Shown: one piece after another, positions 53,391 through 61,928 of the stretch
Numbering within the stretch: position 1 is the stretch's first letter
How the letters are laid out: every line of letters starts with the position of its first letter
The notes under the pieces: generated by a model
The model's database searches: none
Told to the model about the DNA's origin: nothing
Seen by the model: the letters and a program-made list of their open reading frames with translations, nothing else
Made by a program: the position numbers and the translations under genes
Source: JAMXLO01 sp963726125
GTDB lineage: Bacteria > Pseudomonadota > Alphaproteobacteria > Acetobacterales > Acetobacteraceae
NCBI GenBank assembly: GCA_963726125.1
Contig: CAVSBG010000002.1
Span: forward strand, 620,001-684,000
Reading direction: 5' to 3'
DNA length: 64,000 nucleotides

Positions 53391-53453
53391 CAGCTTTCAG
53401 CTTACAGCTTGCAGCTTGCAGCTTGCAGCTTGCAGCTTTTAGGTTTCAGGTTT
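53391..53453. repeat. Tandem heptamer repeat (CAGCTTG)n
   Basis: Nine consecutive 7-nt units: CAGCTTT, CAGCTTA, CAGCTTG four times, CAGCTTT, TAGGTTT, CAGGTTT. The last base coincides with the stop codon of the peroxiredoxin gene (minus strand). Confidence 0.9.
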
Positions 53454-54112
53454 CAGTTCGGCTGGGCGACGACGCGGAGGTAGGGCTTCAGGGTCTTCCA
53501 GCCGTTGGGGTACTTCGCGGCCGCTGCTTCGTTGGATACCGCGGGCGGAATGATCACGTCCTGGCCGGGCTGCCAGTTCACCGGCGTCGCCACCGTGTGC
53601 TTCGCGGTGAGCTGGCACGAGTCGAGCAGGCGGAGCACCTCGTCGAAGTTGCGGCCGGTGGTCATCGGGTAGGTCAGCATCGCCTTGACCTTCTTGTCGG
53701 GGCCGATGACGAAGACCGAACGCACGGTGGCATTGTCGGCGGCGGTACGGCCGTCGGAGGTGGTGCCGGCGCCCTCGGGCAGCATGTCGTAGGCTGTCGC
53801 GATTTTCAGTTCGGTGTCGCCGATCATCGGGTAATTGACGGCGTGGCCTTGGGTTTCCTCGATGTCGTGGGCCCACTTGGCGTGGTTTTCGACCGGATCG
53901 ACGCTGAGGCCGATGATCTTGGTGTTGCGCTTGTCGAACTCCGGCTTGAGGCCGGCCATGTAGCCGAGCTCGGTGGTGCAGACCGGGGTGAAGTCCTTGG
54001 GATGGGAGAACAGGATGGCCCAGCCGTCACCGATCCAGTTATGAAACTCGATGGTGCCCTGGGTGGTGTTGGCGGTGAAGTTCGGGGCCTCGGAATTGAT
54101 CCGCAGTGACAT
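53453..54112 (-). CDS. 1-Cys peroxiredoxin (Prx6 type)
   Basis: A 219-residue peroxidase. The active site reads LFSHPKDFTPVCTTELG (peroxidatic Cys in PVCTTE), with DPVENHAKWAHDIEE and a C-terminal extension VIIPPAVSNEAAAAKYPNGW typical of the Prx6 class. It reduces H2O2 and alkyl hydroperoxides. ATG at 54112 (MSLRINSEAPNFTANTTQG). Divergent from the large regulator; a perfect palindrome at 54188-54205 lies between them. Confidence 0.95.
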   Translation of the reverse strand: MSLRINSEAPNFTANTTQGTIEFHNWIGDGWAILFSHPKDFTPVCTTELGYMAGLKPEFDKRNTKIIGLSVDPVENHAKWAHDIEETQGHAVNYPMIGDTELKIATAYDMLPEGAGTTSDGRTAADNATVRSVFVIGPDKKVKAMLTYPMTTGRNFDEVLRLLDSCQLTAKHTVATPVNWQPGQDVIIPPAVSNEAAAAKYPNGWKTLKPYLRVVAQPN

Positions 54113-54187
54113 GACACATCCTCTGGTTGTCGCGGTTGGCTGGCGTGCAAATAACGCCTGGCGCTGGCCGGGTGTCGCTGAAGAGGT

Positions 54188-54205
54188 TCGGAAGAAGTTC
54201 CGAAA
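54188..54205. promoter_or_regulatory. Palindromic operator candidate between peroxiredoxin and regulator genes
   Basis: TTCGGAA-GAAG-TTCCGAA, a perfect 7-bp inverted repeat with a 4-bp spacer. It lies 31 bp before the regulator start and 76 bp before the peroxiredoxin start. Confidence 0.5.
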
Positions 54206-54235
54206 TTCGTCCAAAAGTGGTTTACATCGGCTGTC

Positions 54236-57200
54236 ATGACGAACCACGTGCTGGGACCGTTTCGGCTCGACACTCGGGATGACCTGCTGTGGCGGGGCAG
54301 CGAACCTGTTGCGCTCGGGCGGCGGGCGATCGCGCTGTTGCGGGCGTTGGTTGAACGGCGCGGCGCACTGGTTTCCAAGGATGCGCTGATCGAAGCCGCG
54401 TGGCCGGGCCAAGCGGTCGAGGACAGCAATCTTACGGTGCAGATCGCGGCGTTGCGCCGGGTGCTTGGCGAAGCTCCCGGCGGCGAGCGTTGGATCGAGA
54501 CGATGCCTCGCCGCGGGTATCGATTCGTCGCATCCGTCGTAGCCGACGTGGATGACGGCGTGACGGCGGCAACGCCCCAGGCCGACCCCCCCGCAGCGGT
54601 TCCGCAAGGCGACGGCGAACGCCGCCAGATCACCGCGATGTCCTGCGAACTGTTGGGCGTGTCGAGACGCCCCGACGGGGTTGATCTGGACGATCTCCGC
54701 GAGGCCGTTGGCGCGTTCCACGGCTGCGTTTCGGACGCGGCGGATCGCCACACTGGGTTCGTTGTCAGTCGTCTGGGCAATGCCGCGGTCGTCCTGTTCG
54801 GCTATCCCGCGGCGCACGAGCACGAGGCGGAGCAGGCGGTTCGTGCGGCGATCGAATTGTGCGCGGCGGTCAGGACCCTCAGAGCTCGCTCCGGTGCGAC
54901 GCTGCACTGCCGGATCGGCATCGCGACGGGCATGGCGATCATCAGTGATCTGCGCGAGGGCAGCCCACCCGGGGATCGCGAGATCGTCGGCGACGCTGCG
55001 GATTTGGCGGTGCAGGTGCGGCTGTCGGCGCAACCGGACATGGTGGCGATCGAGCCGGCTACGCGGCGCCTGGTCGGCGGGCTGTTCGACTGCGTCGAGT
55101 TCGGCAGCATCGACACCGCTGGCCACGGCGAGCCCATGCAGCGTCTGGCAGGTGCTGGGTGAGAGTGTCGTTGAGAGCCGCTTCGAGGCTTTGCGTGGTT
55201 CGGCACTGACGCGGCTGATCGGCCGTGACGAGGAGATCGGACTGCTGCTGCGCCTCTGGGCGCGCGCCAAGGCCGGCGAAGGCCAGGTGGTGCTGGTATC
55301 CGGCGAACCAGGCCTTGGGAAATCACGCCTGATCGCGGTGCTGGAGGAGCGCCTGCTGGAAGAACAATACTTTCGACTGCGCTATTTCTGCTCGCCCTAT
55401 CACCAGGACAGCGCGCTGTATCCATTCGTCGACCAGCTTGGGCGCGCAGCGGGATTCGCCAGCGACGACGTGCCGGCCGGTCGGTTGGAGAAGCTGGAGA
55501 TCCTGCTCGAACACGCCGGCATGGCGGAGGAAGACGGAACGTTGCTGGCGGATCTGCTGGCGTTGCCGGCGCCGGAGCGGCACGCGCTGCCGAACATTGG
55601 TCCACGGCGGAAGAAGGAGCGGACGCTGGAGGCGCTGAACGCGCAGCTCGAGGGCCTGGCGCGCCAACAGCCGGTGGTCGTGGTGTTCGAGGACGCGCAT
55701 TGGGTCGATGCGACGTCTCGCGAGCTGCTCGATATCATCGTCGAACGCGCGCGCGCTTTGCCGGTGCTGCTGATCGTGACATTCCGGCCGGAATTCCAGC
55801 CGCCGTGGATCGGGCAGCCTGGGGTGACGATGCTGGCGCTCAATCGGCTGGGCCGGCGCGACCGGATCTCATTGATTTCGCAGGTTGCCGGGAAGGCGCT
55901 GCCGGACAGCGTGCTGGACCAGATCGCCGACCGCAGTGATGGCGTGCCGCTGTTTGTCGAGGAACTGACCAAGAGTGTGTTGGAGAGCGGACTGCTGCGA
56001 GCGGCGGCGGATCGTTACTTGCTCGACGGGGTGCTGCCGCCGTTCGCGATCCCGACGAGCCTGTATGCGTCATTGCTGGCGCGGCTGGATCGGCCGGCAT
56101 CGGTGCGGCTGGTGGCGCAGACCGGCGCGGCGATCGGACGCGAGTTTCCCTATGCGTTGCTGCGCGCGGTTTCGGGTCTTGCCGAGGATCGATTGCAGGC
56201 CGCTCTGTTGCGCCTGGTTGGTTCCGAGTTGGTGTTCCAGCGCGGCACGCCGCCGGACGCGGTGTACAGCTTCAAGCATGCGTTGGTGCAGGACGTGGCG
56301 TACGGCAGCCTGCTGCGCGGTTCCCGGCGACGCTTGCACGCGCGGATCGTCGAGGCACTGGAAGCGGATTCGCCGGAGCTGATCGAGACACAGCCTGAGT
56401 TGTTCGCGCGGCATTACGCCGAGGCTGGGATGGTGGAGAAATCCATTGCCGCGTGGGCCGCGGCGGGGCGGCGGTCAGCGGCGCGCTCGGCGTTGGCGGA
56501 GGCTGCGGCGCATTATCAAAAGGCGCTGGACCAGTTGGCGTTGCTACCGGAGAGCACGGCGCATTTGCGACAGGAGCTGGAATTCCGCAGCGCGCTGGGG
56601 GCGTTGCTGCGGTTCGTCAAAGGACAGGCGGCGCCGGAAACGGGCGAGGCCTATGCCCGCACACGAAAGCTGTGGGAGCAGCTGGGTTCTCCGCTGGAGT
56701 TCCGTCAGGTGCCGTACGGGCAGTCGATGTATCACGTGTATTGCGGCGAGCTGGATCTGGCGCGACGGGTGGGCGAGGAGTTGCTGCGGCTGAGCCGTTT
56801 GCGCAATGATTCCGCCGGGCTGGTGCTAGGTCACAGCGCCACCGGACAGAGCCTTTTGCTTGCCGGGGGATTTGCCGATTGCCGGCCGCATCTGGAACAG
56901 CTGCTGGCGCTGTACGATCCAATTGCCCATGGCACGCTGGTGCAACAGACGGGCTCCCACCCATTGATGACCCAGTCGTTCCTGGGGCTTGCGCTGTTCT
57001 GTCTGGGCTTTCCGGAGCAGGCAATCGCCCGGAGCGTCGCCTGCATTGCCGACGCACGAAAGCTGGGCCATCCGACGTCGCTGGCGGTGAGTTTGGCGAT
57101 CGGTGCACTGCTGCTGGCGTTGTCAGGCGATAACGCGACGCTGAAGCAACGAGCGGATCAGCTGGTGGCGGTAGCGACCGAGCAAGGCCTGCCGTTCTAT

Positions 57201-57758
57201 CACGCATGGGGCGCGATCTTTCGTGGCCGGGCGAAGGTCAACGATGGCGAGGTGGCGGAGGGGATAGCGCTGCTGCGTGACGGTGTCGCCGCTTACCGGG
57301 CCACTGGGGCGGTGATGTGGCTACCGCACTTCATCGCCCTGCTGGCGGGGGCACATGCCATGACGGGGCAGGTCGAAGCAGCCACGACGTTGTTGGACGA
57401 GGCCTTGGCGGTGGGCGACAGGACGGGGGAGCGCTGGTTCGCGGCGGAGCTGAACAGGCAGCGGGGCGAGTTGCTGCTGCGCCAGGGGCACGCCGAGGCG
57501 GCGGAGACACAGTTCCTCAAGGCGCTGGGCATCGCGCGGGATCAGGAGGCCAAACTGTGGGAACTACGCGCCGCCACGAGTTTGGCCGGGCTGCGCGACA
57601 AACAAGGCCGTCATGCGGACGCCCACGACCTTTTGGCGCCGGTTTATCGCGGGTTCACCGAGGGCTTCGACGTGGCCGATGTGAAGGAGGCAAAGGCGCT
57701 GCTGGATCGCATCCAGACGGCGGCGACGGGCCGCGACGCTCTGCTGGCGACACGCTGA
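54236..57758 (+). pseudogene. Winged-helix / class III cyclase-like / AAA-type ATPase / TPR regulator, frameshifted
   Basis: A protein of about 1,170 residues in two frames. Residues 1-105 are an OmpR/CadC-type winged helix (DDLLWRGSEPVALGRRAIALL, SNLTVQIAALRRVLGE, RRGYRFVA). Residues about 120-300 are a class III nucleotide-cyclase fold, but the two metal aspartates are absent: CELLGV replaces CDLVGS and LGNAAVVLFGYP replaces GDG...FGYP. At about 55142 one extra base ends the first frame after GHGEPMQ; the next frame resumes WQVLGESVVESRFEAL and an ATPase with GEPGLGKSRLIA (Walker A) and VVVVFEDAHWVDATS (Walker B), then TPR helices. A transcription factor role is likely. As given it is split. 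Confidence 0.82.
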
Positions 57759-57781
57759 GGCATGGCGGCGATCAGAGCGCG

Positions 57782-58255
57782 CTAACTCTGATTGGCAACC
57801 GCGAGCACGATCCCCCAATTACGCGACGGATCCGCGGCTGGCTGCACCAGGACGGGCGGCTGCGTGCCGGTAAATCCGGCGTTGGTGAAGAATGCCTGCA
57901 CCGTAGCAGCCCGTTCGCGCAGCAATAGTGCCTCGGGCATGTTGATGTCGCCGCCTGGCTCGACCACCACCTGCATGATCCGCGGGTTCAGCATCGCCTC
58001 GACGACGCTGCCGAGGGCCAGTCGACCGCAGTCGCTGAGAGAGGGTCGGCCGATGACGAAGAGCCCGGTGTCGGTCAGGCGGATCCGCACGCCGTCGGGC
58101 AGATATTCGATGCTTTGCAGCGGATTACAGGTCTCGGAGGGGATCCTGATGGCGGTGGCGCGGTTCTGGACGACCTGTGAGTTTGAGGGCTCGGAGCATG
58201 CGCCCAGGAGGAGCAGTGCCGCGAGCGCCGGCACGACGAATGCGATGGCTTTCAT
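57782..58255 (-). CDS. Putative lipoprotein of unknown function
   Basis: A 157-residue protein from ATG 58255. MKAIAFVVPALAALLLLGACS is a lipoprotein signal with lipobox LGAC. The mature part (TGLFVIGRPSLSDCGRLALGSVVEAML, PEALLLRERAATVQAFFTNAGF, NWGIVLAVANQS) resembles an OmpA-like periplasmic domain in overall order but lacks the clear peptidoglycan-binding NLxL..RR motif. A longer start at 58294 is less likely. Convergent with the regulator (23-bp gap). Confidence 0.68.
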   Translation of the reverse strand: MKAIAFVVPALAALLLLGACSEPSNSQVVQNRATAIRIPSETCNPLQSIEYLPDGVRIRLTDTGLFVIGRPSLSDCGRLALGSVVEAMLNPRIMQVVVEPGGDINMPEALLLRERAATVQAFFTNAGFTGTQPPVLVQPAADPSRNWGIVLAVANQS

Positions 58256-58509
58256 TGGTTCTCCGTGGGCGTGCCTGGTCGAGGTTATCAGCAAGTCCTG
58301 GCGGCGGGGTTGCGTTGTCTGGCGGAATGTATCGCGGGTTTGCGGCTGACGGCTAGTGCTCTGCGTCGTTGATTTTGCAGGCTGTGCTCTGGGTAGAAGC
58401 TATCATCGGGGCGCCGACACTAAAGTCCGCCCGCACACTGAAGTTCGGTAGGGGACGGACTTGTGGTTGGCTCCCCGGGGTGCACCGTTTCTTAAGATCA
58501 AGCATTTAA
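58256..58509. other. Unassigned intergenic DNA
   Basis: No gene recognised upstream of the CACGGAG repeat. Confidence 0.4.
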
Positions 58510-58545
58510 CACGGAGCGCACGAAGAACCACGGAGCAGCACGGAG
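58510..58545 (+). repeat. Tandem CACGGAG units upstream of the GxxExxY remnant
   Basis: Four units at 58510 (CACGGAG), 58519 (CACGAAG), 58529 (CACGGAG) and 58539 (CACGGAG), 9-10 nt apart. The gene remnant starts 11 bases later. Confidence 0.85.
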
Positions 58546-58555
58546 ACAAGTCAAG

Positions 58556-58735
58556 ATGCTGCTTGCGCGCGAATTGACCGAACGAGTCATCGGGCTTGCC
58601 ATCGAGGTGCATAGGCTGACGGGACCGGGCATGCTGGAGTCGGTTTATGAAGGCTGCCTCTGCCACGAGTTGCGGCAAGCGGAAATCGCCTTCCAACGGC
58701 AAGCCGATGCTGGTGACGGTGGCGGTGACACCGGA
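58556..58735 (+). pseudogene. Truncated GxxExxY (PDDEXK_3) protein
   Basis: The frame from ATG 58556 reads ELTERVIGLAIEVHRLTGPG and MLESVYEGCLCHELRQ, matching the GxxExxY family signature (GMLESVY). After AFQRQ (about 58705) the family's central part (V.....Y.G......D) is missing and the sequence joins DNA that on the other strand resembles an adhesin-type repeat. So roughly the N-terminal 50 of 120-130 residues remain. The family belongs to the PD-(D/E)XK nuclease-like superfamily; function unknown. Confidence 0.72.
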
Positions 58736-59020
58736 GGGCGGCGCGAAGGCTGGCGCCATCCGATTCGAACAGGAACAGCTTTCCCGCATCACTGGCATCC
58801 AAGTTCAGTTGCAGCGTGCCGCCACCGTTGCTGACGTAAGGAATGGTCAGCACGCCGCCGGCGCCGGCTTTGGCGCTCGGCGACTTCGTTACCAGGTCGG
58901 TGACGTGGATCGTGTCGCCGTTGTCGATACCAGCGATCGTGTTGTTGGGGGCATCGGCGGTGGCGAACGTCAGCACCGGGACGGCGCCGGAGCCGAAGGT
59001 GATCGCACCGGTTCCTTAGC
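58705..59020 (-). pseudogene. Fragment of a repeat-rich adhesin/calcium-binding-like surface protein
   Basis: The minus strand reads GAITFGSGAVPVLTFATADA, GIDNGDTIHVTDLVTKSPSA and VLTIPYVSNGGGTLQLNLDA, the Gly/Asn/Asp-rich beta style of large secreted repeat proteins, ending near FLFESDG. A stop precedes it and no export signal or complete repeat is present. It was cut off by recombination next to the GxxExxY remnant. Confidence 0.5.
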
Positions 59021-59228
59021 TTGCCCCATTCGTTGAAGACCCCGATTGGGTGCGCTTGCGTCGGCATCTCGGTCCTCCACCGTGTTCGGTCGGCCTTCAT
59101 TATCAGGTCCCGGTGCGATGACGCGCGTTCCAAGCGACGGGATGTGGAGTGGCCTGGACATTCCGGGTAATTCCACTGAATTTGGTGGCATTGCTGATTC
59201 GCTGAAACGTGCGAGGGGGACGAACCAC

Positions 59229-60152
59229 ATGGCGGTCGCGTTCGCCGCGAAATTGCGACTGGCCGCGGCGACGCTTGGTTGTAGTTCGCGGAAGGAGTTC
59301 TGTGCTCGCTTCCGCAGGGTGAACCCGGCGACGCAGTGCGATATCGATCGGCTCAACAAGTGGGTGCAGGGGCGATCGCTGCCACGGGCGTCCTCGGTCT
59401 ATGCAGATTTCGCCGGTGTCATCGGTTCGCCCCAATCCGGCCGGTGGGTTGCCGATTGCAGCCTCGAGGAGTTTGCCGCGGAACTGACGGCGCGGACTGG
59501 TGTCGACGCCGCTACGCTTGCCACGCCCGACAGTCTGTCGCCGCGTGGCAATCCGCGCGCCACCGGCTTGTTCGGCGGCGTCGCGATGCTGACGGGCACG
59601 TACGCCGCTGATTCGCCCGCGTGGTCGCCACATTTTCGCGGCCGTTTGCTTCGAGGCGCATTGCGGCTTTCGGCGGGCAGGAGCGGCAGCCTGATCGCGA
59701 GCTATTCCGAGTCGCTGATCGGCCGGGACGTGCGCCTTACGGCGGAGGCGATGATCCGTGGGCGCTCCATGCATTTCGCGCTGCGTGAGCCAGACGGCGA
59801 CCTGCCGCTGTTCATCAGCCTGACGGTGCCGGGACCGCCGGCGAGCGTGATGTGCGGGGTGATGTCAGGATCTGCTTTTGTCGCACACGACTCATTACCG
59901 TCGGCGTGCCGCATCATCTTCGTTCGGGTGCCGGAGACGCCGCGGCTTGCGAACACCAACCGTTATTTCGACCCGGCTCCCGGTGCGGTCGCTGCCGACC
60001 TTGCGGACCTCGGGGCGAATATCCCGGAAGCCGATCGTTTCGATATGTTCACACGCGGGTTTCTGGGCACAAGCCCGGAGCAGGTGACGACCGAGGATCA
60101 GGCGACGTTTGCGGGCATGCTTGACCGCGAGCTCCTGGAGCTTCCGCGTTAG
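59229..60152 (+). CDS. Hypothetical protein with HTH-like N-terminus
   Basis: A 307-residue protein, start MAVAFAAKLRLAAATLGCSS at 59229. Residues 5-65 (LAAATLGCSSRKEFCARFRRVNPATQCDIDRLNKWVQGRSLPRASSVYADFAGVIG) look like a lambda-repressor-like HTH with a WVQGRSLPR recognition segment. The rest is beta-rich (LRGALRLSAGRSGSLIASYSESLIGRDVRLTAEAMIRG). I think it is a lineage-specific DNA-binding protein. No ligand is suggested. A longer start at 59046 adds 61 unsupported residues. Confidence 0.62.
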   Translation: MAVAFAAKLRLAAATLGCSSRKEFCARFRRVNPATQCDIDRLNKWVQGRSLPRASSVYADFAGVIGSPQSGRWVADCSLEEFAAELTARTGVDAATLATPDSLSPRGNPRATGLFGGVAMLTGTYAADSPAWSPHFRGRLLRGALRLSAGRSGSLIASYSESLIGRDVRLTAEAMIRGRSMHFALREPDGDLPLFISLTVPGPPASVMCGVMSGSAFVAHDSLPSACRIIFVRVPETPRLANTNRYFDPAPGAVAADLADLGANIPEADRFDMFTRGFLGTSPEQVTTEDQATFAGMLDRELLELPR

Positions 60153-60460
60153 TGGCTGGGTAGTTTGAGTTCCGCCGATAGCGCCATGATTAAATCGGCT
60201 CTGATCCGGCACACCATTAGCTCGCTGTGACCGGGCTCACTGCAGCCGAGGGTCGATACCCCGCATACTGGCCTCACTGTTGCCAGCAGGGCACGCTTCA
60301 TAGGCTGCGCTTCAATTTGAGGGTTGCAGCCTATGCTGATCTTGCGCGGCATACTGCTGCACGAATATCGTCCGGCTTGCGAGGCCTGAGCTTGAACGGC
60401 GGCGAGACACGCGGTGGTTGTTCACCAGCCTGCAATCCGGGGCATTGGGAGCGTAAGGCA
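60153..60460. other. Unassigned intergenic DNA
   Basis: No gene recognised. The next gene could start further upstream in the same frame, but the upstream codons lack a family pattern. Confidence 0.4.
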
Positions 60461-61087
60461 ATGTCAAATTCTGTCATTGACCGGATAGATCAGGAGCTTT
60501 CGACATCAACGGTGGTGCGAAGCGGCATGTCGGCTTACGCCAACATCCTGAGAAGATACGAGCGACAGGCCAAACGAGACCGAGCGGGGGCAGATCGCGA
60601 ACTGGAGGAGGCGATTCTTGATCTGGCCGCTCGCCTGTACCGGCAGTCAGCATCGGGGCACACTGAATTGCTGATGTTCAGCGATGGCGCGAATGACTGC
60701 CTGTTCGACGCAACCAACGAACGAACTGTTCTCATGTACGGTCGGTCGAAGACCACGCCCCCCAACAGCCGCGACACTCCGTATCACCAGGGATATCCAC
60801 GGGCCGGTAACGGTTATGACAAGGGCCACGCATTATCGCACGCCCAAGGTGGCCTGGAAGGCGGCCCAAATTACTTCAGGCAGAAGCGCAGCGTGAATCA
60901 GCGGCGATCCGGTGCCGGCAGTCTGTGGCGCGACATCGAAACCTATCTCGCGGCGAACGCGGGCGTGTTTGCATTCGTACGCCTGATCTACAGACTGGGC
61001 GAGACGAGTGAGATGCCATTCGAAGCCGAATACGGGCTACTCAACGGGCCGGGCCAGTTTCGTGTCGTGATCTTCCCGAACCGGTAA
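60461..61087 (+). CDS. DNA/RNA non-specific endonuclease-like protein
   Basis: A 208-residue protein, start at ATG 60461. Residues about 1-60 are a charged helical part (SAYANILRRYERQAKRDRAGADRELEEAI). The C-terminal half carries GYDKGHALSHAQGGLEGGPN, then FRQKRSVNQ, WRDIETYL and EAEYGLLNGPGQFRVVIF. The order D.GH-GG-N...Q...N-W..E is that of the non-specific endonuclease (Endonuclea_NS_2-like) domain found in toxins and defence proteins; His of DKGH would be the catalytic base. No secretion signal. Base composition is lower in GC than around it. Followed by a membrane-protein gene 91 bp on. Confidence 0.72.
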   Translation: MSNSVIDRIDQELSTSTVVRSGMSAYANILRRYERQAKRDRAGADRELEEAILDLAARLYRQSASGHTELLMFSDGANDCLFDATNERTVLMYGRSKTTPPNSRDTPYHQGYPRAGNGYDKGHALSHAQGGLEGGPNYFRQKRSVNQRRSGAGSLWRDIETYLAANAGVFAFVRLIYRLGETSEMPFEAEYGLLNGPGQFRVVIFPNR

Positions 61088-61178
61088 GTGAATCAGCGCG
61101 AGCGCGCGGTCTTATGTTGGAGGCGCAGCAACCACCTTAATCGGCAGGCTCACACAATCCGATAGAAGTCAAAGACCC

Positions 61179-61928
61179 ATGGAACCCACACCAATTCCTG
61201 CCGGCCTGGAGAAGCTGCTCGATCTGGTCATCAAGAAGTGCGATGACTCCAAGAAAGACCTTGAGAAGAACTGGACTTATCAGATCATTGCTGTTGGGGT
61301 GTCCGTCGGGCTGATTTTTGGTCTAGGGCAGGCCATATCGAAGCACTATCTCGATGAGGTAGGCCACGAGCGGGTGCTTTATCTGGTCCTCCCATTGATA
61401 AATCTGTACCTGTTCATGCGGTTCGGTTTCCTCGCTTCCATATTCTCCGATGCCCGGCTGGCACTGGAGCAACTTGCAACGACCTATTTCAAGCTCGTCG
61501 AGTTGAAGGAAATTGATCCCGCTCTTACACTGGGTTCATCTGTCCTCTCCACCACCAACAGCTACTTCGAATTCTATCATCGGGGCCGACCCAACCTCGG
61601 GGTCTTCCTATACTCACTGTTCGTCCCCACCGTTTTCGCAGCGAGCCACGCATCATCGTTGTTCCTCTTGGAGCTTCTGGTGGGCAGCGCATCCCACAGG
61701 GCCCCCAGCCGGGGGATTTTGATCGTCTGGATTCTGTACCTGATCCCTGTGCTGTCCCTCTATGTGGCCTACTACATGGGGAATCGAGACCTAACCTTCA
61801 CGATCGCTGGCAAGCGGTACAGCTTTGTTCGCTACTCGCTTGCGGTATGTGCCATTCTGACAGCCATCTTTATCGTGCTCTTGCGAAGCTACGTTGACAT
61901 CGCACCTCTGGTTACCGCGCCACTGTGA
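61179..61928 (+). CDS. Multi-pass membrane protein of unknown function
   Basis: A 249-residue protein. A charged amphipathic N-terminus (EKLLDLVIKKCDDSKKDLEKN) is followed by membrane helices IIAVGVSVGLIFGLGQAI, VLYLVLPLINLYLFMRFGFLASIF, GVFLYSLFVPTVFAASHASSLFLLELL, ILIVWILYLIPVLSLYVAYYM and YSLAVCAILTAIFIVLL. No family recognised. Codon use and GC are lower than the surroundings, as for the nuclease gene before it. Overlaps the end of the M23 peptidase frame on the other strand by 138 bp. Confidence 0.68.
   Translation: MEPTPIPAGLEKLLDLVIKKCDDSKKDLEKNWTYQIIAVGVSVGLIFGLGQAISKHYLDEVGHERVLYLVLPLINLYLFMRFGFLASIFSDARLALEQLATTYFKLVELKEIDPALTLGSSVLSTTNSYFEFYHRGRPNLGVFLYSLFVPTVFAASHASSLFLLELLVGSASHRAPSRGILIVWILYLIPVLSLYVAYYMGNRDLTFTIAGKRYSFVRYSLAVCAILTAIFIVLLRSYVDIAPLVTAPL

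Noticed and set aside
53391..53453. CRISPR-like array
   Set aside because: Units are 7 nt without spacers, so it is a simple tandem repeat; no cas genes occur in the window.
54681..55150. First 150 codons of the 1025-codon frame as a separate protein start
   Set aside because: This part is the shadow of the cyclase-like domain in the other frame; homology in this frame starts only at about 55145.
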